Source of the DNA: an uncultured Clostridia bacterium
Lineage (GTDB): Bacteria; Bacillota; Clostridia; Christensenellales; Aristaeellaceae
Length of the DNA stretch: 26,841 nucleotides
NCBI GenBank assembly: GCA_934663625.1
Contig: CAKUKP010000039.1
Location: 1 to 26,841, forward strand
Reading direction: 5' to 3'
Of this stretch, positions 15,266-23,980 are shown piece after piece (the stretch's first letter is position 1; each line of letters starts with the position of its first letter). A program made the translations under genes and the position numbers. The notes below the pieces were generated by a model. That model saw only the letters and a list, made by a program, of their open reading frames with translations, had not been told where the DNA came from and did no database searches.

Positions 15266-17122
15266 ATGACAGAAAAAGGAACTGTTTCCATTAATGCTGA
15301 AAATATAATGCCCGTAATCAAGCAATGGCTGTATTCGGATAAGGATATTTTTGTACGCGAGCTGGTTTCCAACGGCTGCGATGCGATCAGCAAGCTGAAG
15401 CGGCTGGTTTCCACCGGCGAAGCGTCGGTAGAAGAAAATCCGGAATACCGCGTAGACGTACAGGTCGATCCCGAAAAAAAGACGATCACATTTACCGATA
15501 ACGGTCTGGGCATGACCGCCGAAGAAGTGGTCAAGTACATCGCGCAGGTGGCGTTCTCCGGCGCGACGGATTTCGTACAGAAGTATGCCAAGGACGGCAA
15601 GGACGATGGCGAAAACGGCATCATCGGTCATTTTGGTCTGGGCTTCTACAGCTGTTTCATGGTATCCGATTGCGTAGAGATCGATACGAAGAGCTATCTT
15701 CCGGATGAAAAGGCCGTGCATTGGCAGAGCGAGGACGGCATGGAATACGAAATTTCCGATTCCGATCGCACCGAACGCGGCACCTGCATCACGCTGCACA
15801 TTTCCGAAGAGGATAAGGAATTCCTGAATCTTTGGACGCTGCGCTCCACGCTCGAAAAGCATTGCGCGTTCATGCCGGTTCCGATTTACGTATCCGAGAT
15901 CAAGCCGGTCAAGGAGGGCGAAGAAAGCAAACAGGAAGCGCCGCAGCAGATCAATGATACCAATCCGCTTTGGATGCGCCGCCCGAACGAAGTCAAGGAC
16001 GAAGAATACATCGAATTCTACCACAAGGTATTCCACGATATGGATGATCCGCTGTTCTGGATTCACCTGAACGCGGAATATCCGTTCAACCTGAAGGGCA
16101 TTCTGTACTTCCCCAAGCTGAAAAACGAATTCAGCGCGAACGAGGGCGTAATCAAGCTGTATAACAATCAGGTATTCGTCGCGGACAACATCAAGGAAGT
16201 CATTCCGGAATTTCTGATGCTGTTGAAGGGCGCGATCGATTGCCCCGATCTGCCGCTGAACGTATCCCGTTCCTTCCTGCAGAACGATGGCTATGTGAAA
16301 AAGATGTCCGCGTACATCACGCGCAAGGTGGCGGATCGTTTGATCAGCGAATTCAATACCAAACGCGAGGATTACCAGCGCTATTGGAACGATATTCACC
16401 CGTTCGTCAAGTACGGCTGCATCAAGGATGCGAAGTTCTACGAGCGCGTGAAGAAGGCCATCCTGTTCAAGACCACGGACGGCGAATACATGACGCTGGA
16501 GGAATACACCAACAAGAATTGCGACGGTGAAGAACGCACGGTGTATTATACCTCGGATGAAAAGCGTCAGGCGCAGATGATTCGCATGTACAAGGATCAG
16601 GGCAAGGACGTTGTGGTGCTGGATACGCTGATCGATACCAACTTCATCAGCTTCCTGGAGTACGATGCGAACGAACAGAAGCTCAGCTTCAAGCGCGTGG
16701 ACGCCGCCTCCGACGGACTGACCGAGAACGGCGATGCGGATGAAGAAACGCGCGCCGCGATGGAAAAGCGCTTCCGCGATGCGGCGGATGATCAGGAATT
16801 GCAAGTACAGATGAAGCCCTTCAAGGCGGAAGATACGATCGCAATGATCACCGTGGACGAACAGAACCGCCGCTTTACCGAAATGAGCGCGCGCTGGGGC
16901 GGCCCCGATATGAAGCTGCCCGAGAAGCGTACGCTGGTTCTGAATTCCAAGCACCCCGTGATCGCCTATCTGAAGGATTGCACGGATGAAGATCTCTCCC
17001 GTGAAATCTGCGCACAGATCACCGATCTTGCGGAAATGGCGCGCCAGCCGCTGGTGGCGAATCGCATGGTGGAATTCCTGAAGCGCTCCAATCAGCTGCT
17101 GACCAGGATCATTCAGAAGTAA
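15266..17122 (+). CDS. htpG: molecular chaperone HtpG (Hsp90)
   Basis: A 618-residue Hsp90, an ATP-driven dimeric chaperone of the cytosol. The N-terminal GHKL ATPase domain shows RELVSNGCDA (Glu32, Asn36, Asp39), DNGLGM, the lid and glycine loop GHFGLGFYSCFMV, and RGTCITLHI. The middle domain has LYFPKLKNEF and the catalytic-loop region NVSRSFLQND; the C-terminal dimerisation domain ends the protein. The helix reads NGCDA where most have NASDA. ATG at 15266 is nine bases after AGGAGG; the ATG six bases earlier is too close to that site. The CIRCE operator upstream implies heat induction through HrcA. Confidence 0.97.
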   Translation: MTEKGTVSINAENIMPVIKQWLYSDKDIFVRELVSNGCDAISKLKRLVSTGEASVEENPEYRVDVQVDPEKKTITFTDNGLGMTAEEVVKYIAQVAFSGATDFVQKYAKDGKDDGENGIIGHFGLGFYSCFMVSDCVEIDTKSYLPDEKAVHWQSEDGMEYEISDSDRTERGTCITLHISEEDKEFLNLWTLRSTLEKHCAFMPVPIYVSEIKPVKEGEESKQEAPQQINDTNPLWMRRPNEVKDEEYIEFYHKVFHDMDDPLFWIHLNAEYPFNLKGILYFPKLKNEFSANEGVIKLYNNQVFVADNIKEVIPEFLMLLKGAIDCPDLPLNVSRSFLQNDGYVKKMSAYITRKVADRLISEFNTKREDYQRYWNDIHPFVKYGCIKDAKFYERVKKAILFKTTDGEYMTLEEYTNKNCDGEERTVYYTSDEKRQAQMIRMYKDQGKDVVVLDTLIDTNFISFLEYDANEQKLSFKRVDAASDGLTENGDADEETRAAMEKRFRDAADDQELQVQMKPFKAEDTIAMITVDEQNRRFTEMSARWGGPDMKLPEKRTLVLNSKHPVIAYLKDCTDEDLSREICAQITDLAEMARQPLVANRMVEFLKRSNQLLTRIIQK

Positions 17123-17137
17123 AAAATTCATACCAAA

Positions 17138-17170
17138 GGGGAGCGACAGTATGCCGCTCCCCCATTTTAT
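17138..17170. terminator. terminator between htpG and pfkA
   Basis: GGGGAGCG pairs with CGCTCCCC over nine bases, followed by CATTTTAT on the plus strand and TTTGG on the minus strand. Confidence 0.85.
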
Positions 17171-17196
17171 CGCTTTGTTCGAATGCTCCAAACCAT

Positions 17197-18186
17197 TTAC
17201 CGGCTGCTGGTCATGGCCTCCAGCACGATAAGTTCTTCCTGATTGATTCCCTTTTTGGTTTTCAGCGCTTCTTCGATATCCATATCGCACATTACGCTGT
17301 TCTGGATCGTCACCACGCGATTCGTACCGCCCTCGGCGAGAATCTTTACCGCGCGATAGCCCATGCGGGTTGCGGTCACTCGATCGCGCGCCGTGGGTGA
17401 ACCGCCGCGCTGGATATGTCCCAGCACGGTAACGCGCGGATCGAGGGAGATTTCATCGTGAATGCGCTTCGCGACATCCACGGCGCTGCCCGCGCCTTCG
17501 GCGACGACGATCATGTAATGATTGAAGCCGTTCAGATGCGCGCTGCGAATCTTTTCGATTACTTCATCCTGGAAGCTGCTGGGATTTTCCGGAACCAATA
17601 CCGCGGTAGCGCCCACGGCAAGGCTTACGTACAGCGCCAGATGGCCCGCGTTTCTGCCCATGACCTCTACGACGGAGCAGCGCTCGTGCGACTGCATGGT
17701 ATCGCGCAGCTTATCGATGCACTGTATCGCCGTGTTTGCGGCGGTATCGAAACCGATCGTGTAATTCGTGCAGCCGATATCATTATCGATGGTCGCGGGA
17801 ATGCCCACGACGGAAATGCCGTGATGGGACAGCTCCAGCGCGCCGCGGAACGTGCCGTCGCCGCCGATGGCGACGATGCCGTCCAAACCGAGCAGCTTGC
17901 AGATGCCGACGGCCTTCTGCTGGCCTTCTTCGGTTTTGAATTCTTCGCTTCGCGCGGTGTAGAGAATCGTGCCGCCGCGATCTACGATGTGCGCAACGCT
18001 CTTTTCATCCAGCTTTACGACGTCGCCGGAAATCAGACCGTTCCAGCCGTGCCGAATGCCGATCACTTCAATCCCCAAGGACAATGCGGAGCGGACGACG
18101 GATCGCACCGCCGCATTCATGCCGGGCGCATCTCCGCCGCTGGTCAGCACGCCGATGCGCTTGATTTTCTTTTCCTGTAATTCCAT
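17197..18186 (-). CDS. pfkA: 6-phosphofructokinase
   Basis: A 329-residue phosphofructokinase, which phosphorylates fructose 6-phosphate in glycolysis. Seen: TSGGDAPGMNAAVR at 14-27, GGDGTFRGA near 104, TIDNDIGCTNYTIGFDTA, VVEVMGRNAGHLAL and GHIQRGGSPTARDR. The residue after GGD is Gly, as in ATP-dependent enzymes (PPi enzymes have Asp). The residue before TIDND is Ala; ATP enzymes usually have Gly and PPi enzymes Lys, so donor use is probably ATP with a small deviation. The ATG has AGGGGAG upstream. It follows the DUF4432 gene by 25 bases and likely shares its promoter. Confidence 0.95.
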   Translation of the reverse strand: MELQEKKIKRIGVLTSGGDAPGMNAAVRSVVRSALSLGIEVIGIRHGWNGLISGDVVKLDEKSVAHIVDRGGTILYTARSEEFKTEEGQQKAVGICKLLGLDGIVAIGGDGTFRGALELSHHGISVVGIPATIDNDIGCTNYTIGFDTAANTAIQCIDKLRDTMQSHERCSVVEVMGRNAGHLALYVSLAVGATAVLVPENPSSFQDEVIEKIRSAHLNGFNHYMIVVAEGAGSAVDVAKRIHDEISLDPRVTVLGHIQRGGSPTARDRVTATRMGYRAVKILAEGGTNRVVTIQNSVMCDMDIEEALKTKKGINQEELIVLEAMTSSR

Positions 18187-18211
18187 AAGTAACTCCCCTT
18201 TTGACGATCGT

Positions 18212-19264
18212 TTATTTTTCGATGAAGCGGCGGTATTCGTCCTCGCCCTCCAGAATTTCCAGCGTGATATCGAAATGCTTCTTTTCGCCCGCTTCGATCA
18301 TCGGCAGCGTGCCATGATCGATTTCATACTGCCTGCCCGCCGCATAGCAGTTGGTGGGCTGAATGCCGCATACGTAATCGCCCGCGCCCATGGATTTCCA
18401 CTCCAGCATCTTATCGAACTGATCGCGGCGGAATTTTACGCCCAGACCCAAATTCATGCTGGGCGAGAATCCGCACGCATGTACCTCGGTAAGATCATCG
18501 GGCATTTCATGAATGAACACCTGCTCCGTTTCGCCCACGATGGGTTCGGTCACGATGCTCCAGTTATCGATATCCTGCTCCGCGCGTTCGTTCATCGGCA
18601 CGACGCGCTTGCTGGGAATCACAAGGCGCATATCGCCGCCCAGAATCGGGAAGCCCAGGTTTACGTGCAGCATGATCATCATCGGCATCGCGAAATCGCC
18701 TTCGTTTTCTACTTCGTTGCGAATTTCCACGGTCTTGCCGCCGAACTTGGAGATGATCTCGCGGCGCAGCACCATATTTTCGCGGAACAGGCCGCCCTGG
18801 CGCATTTCACCGCTGACGCGCAGAACATATTCGCCGTCCTCCCACTTCGCGGTGGCGCATACGTTTTCGGCGGGGGTCATGCGCATGGAGCCATGGAAAT
18901 AATCATCGCCCGTTTCATCGCGATAATAATTGCCCACGTTCGTAAGACCGCAGGTGTACAGCATGCCGCCCGTGATGCTGCGCAGAAATTCCGGCTGGCG
19001 CGTATCCATGTGCGCGCGCTGCTTCGGGCCGGATTTGGACAGGAAATTCAGCGGGATTCCGCGATAGGTCATGTCCAGAATGTCCATGCCGCGGCTCTCC
19101 ATCACCGTATACTTCAGCAGTCCCGCGTTGACCTCCTTCGCGCGAATGCCATCCGCAAAGCCCTCGGTAATCATCGTGCTGCGCACGCCCGCCAGAGAAT
19201 CCATTCTTCCAACATAATGCAGAAGGTCTTTTTTATCATAATTCTTTCCGAAATATTCAGGCAT
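18212..19264 (-). CDS. DUF4432 aldose 1-epimerase-like protein
   Basis: A 350-residue protein of the galactose-mutarotase superfamily, DUF4432 type. Visible features are the start SRGMDILDMTYRGIPLNFLS, the His segment YFHGSMRMTPAENV (similar to the HG...PA active-site loop of epimerases), LHVNLGFPILG, and the C-terminal GIQPTNCYAAGR. Mutarotases interconvert sugar anomers; the substrate of this subfamily is not known to me. The ATG start has GGGAGG eight bases upstream; the open frame runs 51 codons further but covers the promoter. Co-transcription with pfkA suggests a role in sugar use. Confidence 0.85.
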   Translation of the reverse strand: MPEYFGKNYDKKDLLHYVGRMDSLAGVRSTMITEGFADGIRAKEVNAGLLKYTVMESRGMDILDMTYRGIPLNFLSKSGPKQRAHMDTRQPEFLRSITGGMLYTCGLTNVGNYYRDETGDDYFHGSMRMTPAENVCATAKWEDGEYVLRVSGEMRQGGLFRENMVLRREIISKFGGKTVEIRNEVENEGDFAMPMMIMLHVNLGFPILGGDMRLVIPSKRVVPMNERAEQDIDNWSIVTEPIVGETEQVFIHEMPDDLTEVHACGFSPSMNLGLGVKFRRDQFDKMLEWKSMGAGDYVCGIQPTNCYAAGRQYEIDHGTLPMIEAGEKKHFDITLEILEGEDEYRRFIEK

Positions 19265-19315
19265 GACCGTATCCTCCCTTAAATCTGCAGTGAACAAAAA
19301 TATCTGCTCAATATA

Positions 19316-19344
19316 AGTATACACGCGTTTTTCATACCTGTCAA
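19316..19344 (-). promoter_or_regulatory. promoter of the DUF4432-pfkA operon
   Basis: On the minus strand TTGACA, 17 bases, TATACT, a near-perfect sigma-A promoter. The ATG is about 50 bases downstream. Confidence 0.9.
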
Positions 19345-19376
19345 CAACGCGCGGGACAAGGTTTCTGTAATGGATG

Positions 19377-19410
19377 CAAAACTGCGCCGCGGGCGATCTT
19401 CCCGCGGCGC
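19377..19410 (-). terminator. terminator after aspA
   Basis: GCGCCGCGGG pairs perfectly with CCCGCGGCGC over seven bases; AGTTTTGC follows on the minus strand. Confidence 0.9.
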
Positions 19411-19427
19411 GCTGCATATGTTTTTAC

Positions 19428-20798
19428 TCAGGTCATGGCATAGGGATCCATGTATTTTTCAATATCTTCGGGCTTCATGATCTTGCGCTCGACCAGTTCT
19501 TCGCGAACGGAAATATTTTTGCGCATCGCGGATTTTGCGATGTCCGCCGCCGCCGTATAGCCGATATACGGGCAGAGCGCCGTGATGATGCCGATGGAAT
19601 GATTCACCAGATCTTCGCAATGGGCTTCATTCGCGGTAATTCCGGCGACGCAGTTATCTACGAACGTCTGTACCGCGCCCGTCAGCATCCGGATCGATTC
19701 GAACAGCTTGTAGAAGATCACGGGTTCGAACGCATTCAGCTCCAGCTGACCGGCCTCCGCCGCCATGCCAATGCACATATCGTTGCCGACGATGCTGAAC
19801 GCCACCTGCGATACCACCTCCGGAATCACGGGGTTGACCTTGCCCGGCATTATGGATGAACCGTTCTGACGCGGGGGCAGATTGATTTCATGGAATCCCG
19901 TTCTGGGGCCGGACGACATGATGCGCAGATCGTTGGCAATTTTGGACAGGTTGATCGCGACCGTCTTGAGCGTGGCGGATACGCTTACGAAGCCGTCCAG
20001 ATTCTGCGTCGCGTCGATCAAGTTCGGCGCGGATTTCAGATTCAGCGCGCTGATTTCCGCCAGCGCCGGAACGATGCGCTTTACATAATTCGGATCCGCG
20101 TTGATGCAGGTGCCGATCGCCGTGCCGCCCATGTTGACGTACATCAATTCTTCCGGAATGGTCAGCAAGCGATCATAGCTGCGCTGGATGACCGAACGAT
20201 ACGCGCCGAATTCCTGTCCCAGCCGAATCGGCACCGCATCCTGCATCTGGGTTCTGCCCATCTTCAGGATATGATCGAATTCCTTTTCCTTGGCGGTCAG
20301 TGCATCGATCAGGCGCTTCGTCTGCGCGATCGCGCCGCGAATCAGCTTGATCACCGTCATTTTGCCCGCCGTGGGAATTACATCATTCGTGGACTGCGCC
20401 ATATTCACATGATCATTCGGGTGGATCACGGTGTAATCGCCCTTCTGACCGCCCATGATTTCGATCGCGCGGTTGGCAATGACTTCGTTCATGTTCATGT
20501 TCGCGGAAGTGCCCGCGCCGCCTTGCACCGCATCGGTGATGAACTGATCTCGCAGCTTGCCGGACAGCACTTCATCGCAGGCGCGGATGATCGCGTCGGC
20601 GCGCGCGGAATCCAGCTTGCCGATTTCGCAATTCGTTCTCGCCGCCGCCTTCTTGATTTCCGCCATGGATTCGATAAATTCCGGAATCAGACCGGTACCG
20701 GTGATCTTGAAATTCTCCGCCGCGCGCAGAGATTGCAGCCCGTAATACGCGCCCTCCGGTATTTCCTGGCTGCCAACCATATCCCTTTCGATTCTCAT
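19428..20798 (-). CDS. aspA: aspartate ammonia-lyase
   Basis: A 456-residue enzyme of the fumarase/aspartase superfamily, converting aspartate to fumarate and ammonia. Seen: GGAGTSANMNMNEVIANRA at 93-111, HPNDHVNMAQSTNDVIPT at 126-143, MGGTAIGTCINADP at 223-236 and the superfamily signature GSSIMPGKVNP at 313-323 with the catalytic Ser loop. The GTCINADP form favours aspartase over fumarase, but the two are close. The ATG has GAGGGTG about six bases upstream. The gene is monocistronic with its own terminator; its likely promoter lies about 240 bases upstream, beyond a palindromic repeat. Confidence 0.92.
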   Translation of the reverse strand: MRIERDMVGSQEIPEGAYYGLQSLRAAENFKITGTGLIPEFIESMAEIKKAAARTNCEIGKLDSARADAIIRACDEVLSGKLRDQFITDAVQGGAGTSANMNMNEVIANRAIEIMGGQKGDYTVIHPNDHVNMAQSTNDVIPTAGKMTVIKLIRGAIAQTKRLIDALTAKEKEFDHILKMGRTQMQDAVPIRLGQEFGAYRSVIQRSYDRLLTIPEELMYVNMGGTAIGTCINADPNYVKRIVPALAEISALNLKSAPNLIDATQNLDGFVSVSATLKTVAINLSKIANDLRIMSSGPRTGFHEINLPPRQNGSSIMPGKVNPVIPEVVSQVAFSIVGNDMCIGMAAEAGQLELNAFEPVIFYKLFESIRMLTGAVQTFVDNCVAGITANEAHCEDLVNHSIGIITALCPYIGYTAAADIAKSAMRKNISVREELVERKIMKPEDIEKYMDPYAMT

Positions 20799-20862
20799 GC
20801 TTGCACCCTCGTATCCTCTTTGCGTTGTATGGTTCTAAGTAGTGTATTCATAAGGTAACCCC

Positions 20863-21010
20863 TGCCTCCCTCTGATGAGGGAGGTGCCAAAACCAGATGT
20901 TTTGACGGAAGGAGAGAACCATTTCATGCATTTGACCAACTTGACGGAAAGTGTTTTCTCTCCCTCAGTCAGCGACAAAGTCGCTGCCAGCTCCCTCACA
21001 GAGGGAGCCA
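20863..21010. repeat. MITE-like palindromic repeat in the aspA leader
   Basis: The left end TGCCTCCCTCTGATGAGGGA (from 20863) and the reverse complement of the right end, TGGCTCCCTCTGTGAGGGA, form imperfect inverted repeats that are also hairpins themselves. Inside lie CAGCGACAAAGTCGCTG, and GGAGAGAA paired with TTCTCTCC. GTTGTAT, GGTTCT and GTATTC are shared in inverted order further out (20824-20849 and 21012-21051), so the element may be wider. It resembles the CTCCCTC/GAGGGAG interspersed repeats I recall from gut Firmicutes. No transposase is present. The 310 bases between aspA and the SGNH gene hold this element and the promoter at 21042. Confidence 0.82.
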
Positions 21011-21041
21011 AGAATACAGAACCTAGATTCAAACCGCCATT

Positions 21042-21070
21042 ATTATACAACGCAGGGTGAAGGATGTCAA
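21042..21070 (-). promoter_or_regulatory. perfect-consensus promoter, probably for aspA
   Basis: On the minus strand TTGACA, exactly 17 bases, TATAAT. The next gene downstream is aspA; the leader would be about 235 bases and include the palindromic repeat. Confidence 0.85.
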
Positions 21071-21108
21071 TCAGATTCGATTGCTATTTGCAATATTTCT
21101 TTCATTTT

Positions 21109-22092
21109 TCAGGTTTGGTCGCCCCTTGCTTTTCGCAGTTCTTCCTGTTTGAACTGATCATAATCGCGCAGATCTTCATTCCACGCGGAAAACGCATCGT
21201 CGCTTCGATGGTCGGTCAGATCCAGATTTTCGCGCATATAGTTCGCCAGATATTTGGATACCTTATCCGCGCCGAATACGTTCAGATGGTTGCCGTTATC
21301 CATCGAATCATGGCTCCAATCGAAGCCCATCTCTTCAAGATGCATATTCAGATCCAGATAGGTAAGCCCCATTTCATCCGCAAACGCCTGCGCGCCGTTG
21401 TGCAGCTTCATCGTCCAGATGGTGGTATTGGGCATGCTGAACAGGATAATCTGCGTGCCGTGCGACTGGCACAGCTCCAGGATCGCATCAAAATCGCGGC
21501 GATTGCGGAGGAACATCCTTCGCTTCTGGTCGGTCGGCTGTATGTAATCCGATGTATCCGCCGGTGCAATATCCGTTTCAAAATGATAGCCCTTTTCACG
21601 CTGCCGGTGCGTATAGCGAACGGGTGCAAACAGTTCATCCCATTTCAGCGATTTCCAACGATCGTGGTAGCGAATGATCTTGCATGTATTATCGAAGCGA
21701 ATTTTCAGTTCAGCCGTGAACGGAACCCGATAGAACAGCGAAGTGGCTTCCAGAAATACGTACTTCGGCGTCTGCGTTCGATAGATTTTTTCCAGAATCG
21801 GCCGCGTATAGCACAGATACTGCTGGGGCGACCCTGCCGCATACGAAGTAATTCCGGTGTTGCGCCAGATTTCAAGCGGGTTGATGCCGTAATAGGTAGT
21901 ACTGTCGCCTTCAAAGATTACGTCCAGCGTGTTTTCGGGCTCGGCATAAACGCCGTTCAGCGTGTATTCGTCGATGCCCGCCTCCTTCGTATTGTCCTTC
22001 GGCGTAAAAGCATAGGAAAAGACCATCAGCAGCGCCATAAGCCCCGCCAGAAAAACGACGCTGAACAGCGTATGTTTCAAAAAGCTTTTCAT
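21109..22092 (-). CDS. membrane-anchored SGNH/DltD-like protein
   Basis: A 327-residue protein with one N-terminal membrane helix (about 8-28) and an extracytoplasmic SGNH-hydrolase-like domain: FEGDSTTYYGINP with Ser64, Gly87 in SYAAGSP, Asn222 in SMPNTT and the C-terminal DNGNHLNVFG with Asp265 and His269. Such proteins (DltD, AlgJ/AlgX types) work with MBOAT enzymes to place acyl groups on surface polymers. It follows the MBOAT gene by ten bases, with the ribosome site AGGAGG overlapping that gene's stop. It is the last gene of the operon; no good terminator follows, so reading into the aspA leader is possible. A structural homologue search would separate DltD from AlgJ types. Confidence 0.85.
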   Translation of the reverse strand: MKSFLKHTLFSVVFLAGLMALLMVFSYAFTPKDNTKEAGIDEYTLNGVYAEPENTLDVIFEGDSTTYYGINPLEIWRNTGITSYAAGSPQQYLCYTRPILEKIYRTQTPKYVFLEATSLFYRVPFTAELKIRFDNTCKIIRYHDRWKSLKWDELFAPVRYTHRQREKGYHFETDIAPADTSDYIQPTDQKRRMFLRNRRDFDAILELCQSHGTQIILFSMPNTTIWTMKLHNGAQAFADEMGLTYLDLNMHLEEMGFDWSHDSMDNGNHLNVFGADKVSKYLANYMRENLDLTDHRSDDAFSAWNEDLRDYDQFKQEELRKARGDQT

Positions 22093-22102
22093 GCGCAGCC
22101 TC

Positions 22103-23743
22103 CTAGAAATTTGCGTACACAGGAACCACGGCGATGTAGCCCTTGCCGTATGCGCCGAAGATCACAATATAGAGAATCAGCGCGTACAGAATCGCCCAGC
22201 GCAGCACGATGTTGCGCTTATTCAGCGATTCGCGCATGTGCATACCGCGCTCCTGCATGATGCTGACGACCAGAACGATGATCAGCGTGACGCCGATGAT
22301 GGCAATATCCTTTGCATCGATCATCAGCGATTTATCGGAGAGCATCGCGCCCAGCGATGCAAAGCTGAAATTTGTAAATATCCGCTTCAGCACGGTGCAT
22401 CCTGTTTTCACATCCGCGGCGCGGAAGAAAACCTCGCCCACCAGCACGATCAGCGTCGTGCGCAGCATCTGGAAAATCCGGAACCACAGCGCCTGCGTAT
22501 TGATGCGCAGCAGTTTGTTGATTTTGCCGGTCAGCGGCTGAATCAAACTGCCGCACAGAATGAACGCAAAATGATACATACCGAAGAATACATAATTCCA
22601 CGCCGCGCCGTGCCACAGGCCGTTGCACAGCCATACGCAGAATAGCGCGATCGAACCGGCGATCAGCGGGCCATAGTAATTGCCGATCTTTTTGCGGGCG
22701 GCGGAGGTCAAATTCTTCATGCGCCTGGACATGGTAACCGGATAAAAGATATAATCGCGGAACCATGCGCCCAGCGTGATATGCCAGCGCTGCCAGAATT
22801 CCGATATGGTTTTGGAAAAGAACGGCCGGCGGAAGTTTTCAGGCAACCCTACCCCGAAAATCTGCGCCACGCCGATCGCTGCATCGATGCTGCCGGAAAA
22901 ATCCATATAGAGCTGAATCGTGTAACACACGGCGGCGATCGCCACAATCCCGCCTTCGTAATTCTCCGGATGATCGAAGATCAGGCCGACGAAGCTGTTC
23001 AGGCGATCCGCGATCACCATCTTTTTTACCATGCCCCACAGAATGCGCTGCGCGCCCAGCTTCAGATTTTCAAATCGAATGCCCTGTACGTTCCACAGCT
23101 GCTCCGCCGTATCGCTGTATCGGCAGATCGGGCCTTCCACGATCTGCGGAAAGAAGCTCATAAACAACGCGAGGCGGCCGATGTTGCCATCCGCCTGAAT
23201 CGTGCCGCGGTACACATCCACGATGTAGGACATGCCCTGCAGCGTATAAAACGATATGCCAATCGGCACCGCCAGCGCCGGAACATCAAATTTCAGCGGC
23301 ACATGCGCGACGCGCAAAAGCGAATTGATATTCACGGTGATGAACGCCGAATACTTCAGCCCCAAAAGAAGGCCGAAGTGCAATATCACTGCAAAGCAGA
23401 TTACGCCCTTCTTTTTGCGGATAAAGGAAGCTTTGATCGTCTTTTTCGCATCCTTTTCCGCCGCCTTCAGTGCATCTGCCTGCTGCCGGTGCAGCCGTTC
23501 GATCCACAGTGAAAAATAATGGATCGAAAGCGTGGAAAGCAGAAGAAACGCGGCAAGCTTGCCGCTGATCAGCCAGGAAAAACCATAGCTGATCACCAGC
23601 AGCGCATATTTCTTGATTTTCTTCGGAACGATCGTAAATACCAGCAGCGTCATGGGCAAAAAGAAGCACAAAAACGTCATGGACATCATGTTCGTCAATG
23701 TGCTTGCAAAATGACCTGCCATAAACAGCTTGGACAGCGTCAT
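22103..23743 (-). CDS. MBOAT O-acyltransferase (DltB/AlgI-like)
   Basis: A 546-residue polytopic membrane protein of the MBOAT family, with about ten or more hydrophobic segments. Conserved parts: VPIGISFYTLQGMSYIVDVYRG, FFPQIVEGPICRY, YTIQLYMDFSGSIDAAIG, FWQRWHITLGAWFRDYIFYP (His321) and the catalytic-type CNGLWHGAAWNYVFFGMYH (His378). MBOATs of this type carry an acyl group across the membrane onto a polymer outside. The length is above DltB (about 400), nearer to AlgI-like proteins (about 460-520). The ATG is about 11 bases from GGAGGAGG; it follows the carrier-protein stop by six bases. Substrate is inferred to be the aminoacyl or aminoalkyl group on the neighbouring carrier. Confidence 0.93.
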   Translation of the reverse strand: MTLSKLFMAGHFASTLTNMMSMTFLCFFLPMTLLVFTIVPKKIKKYALLVISYGFSWLISGKLAAFLLLSTLSIHYFSLWIERLHRQQADALKAAEKDAKKTIKASFIRKKKGVICFAVILHFGLLLGLKYSAFITVNINSLLRVAHVPLKFDVPALAVPIGISFYTLQGMSYIVDVYRGTIQADGNIGRLALFMSFFPQIVEGPICRYSDTAEQLWNVQGIRFENLKLGAQRILWGMVKKMVIADRLNSFVGLIFDHPENYEGGIVAIAAVCYTIQLYMDFSGSIDAAIGVAQIFGVGLPENFRRPFFSKTISEFWQRWHITLGAWFRDYIFYPVTMSRRMKNLTSAARKKIGNYYGPLIAGSIALFCVWLCNGLWHGAAWNYVFFGMYHFAFILCGSLIQPLTGKINKLLRINTQALWFRIFQMLRTTLIVLVGEVFFRAADVKTGCTVLKRIFTNFSFASLGAMLSDKSLMIDAKDIAIIGVTLIIVLVVSIMQERGMHMRESLNKRNIVLRWAILYALILYIVIFGAYGKGYIAVVPVYANF

Positions 23744-23749
23744 CTGGGT

Positions 23750-23980
23750 TTAATCCTCCTCCTGCAGGCGCTGAATCATGCTCCACATCGCCTTTGCGGA
23801 ATTGAAGTTCGCGGGAATGATCTCCACGGCGGGGATCGTAATATCAAATTCGTCCTCCAGCTCCGCAATCAGGGAAAGGATGGACAGCGAGCTTAAATGA
23901 TGCGCGTCAATCAGATCTTCGCAGGTGGAATAATCGATGTCGGGCTGAATGTCCTCAAGAATCTCAATCAGTTTATCCAT
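23750..23980 (-). CDS. acyl/peptidyl carrier protein (DltC-like)
   Basis: A 76-residue carrier protein with the four-helix pattern of ACP/DltC. The likely phosphopantetheine site is Ser31 in HHLSSLSILSLIAELE, which aligns with xxLDSFDxxxLIxELE; the usual Asp before Ser is Ser30 here. ATG has AAGGAAG upstream and lies inside the end of the decarboxylase gene (eight-base overlap), giving tight coupling. An earlier in-frame start 15 codons upstream lacks family similarity. It probably carries the substrate from the adenylating enzyme to the MBOAT protein. Confidence 0.9.
   Translation of the reverse strand: MDKLIEILEDIQPDIDYSTCEDLIDAHHLSSLSILSLIAELEDEFDITIPAVEIIPANFNSAKAMWSMIQRLQEED

Noticed and set aside
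15239..17290. 683-codon open frame opposite htpG
   Set aside because: It lies fully antisense to a conserved chaperone, shows no family features, and reflects codon bias of the true strand.
17969..19282. 437-codon plus-strand frame opposite pfkA and the DUF4432 gene
   Set aside because: Antisense to two recognisable genes, rich in His/Arg as mirror frames are, with no ribosome site.
20835..21050. 71-codon minus-strand frame across the palindromic repeat
   Set aside because: It is translation of the repeat element, starts inside a promoter -10 and has no ribosome site.
21080..21094. ATTGC/GCAAT hairpin as terminator of the Dlt-like operon
   Set aside because: Only five base pairs and no T-run on the minus strand.
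21064..22260. 398-codon plus-strand frame opposite the SGNH gene
   Set aside because: Antisense shadow; the minus strand has the SGNH motifs and operon spacing.
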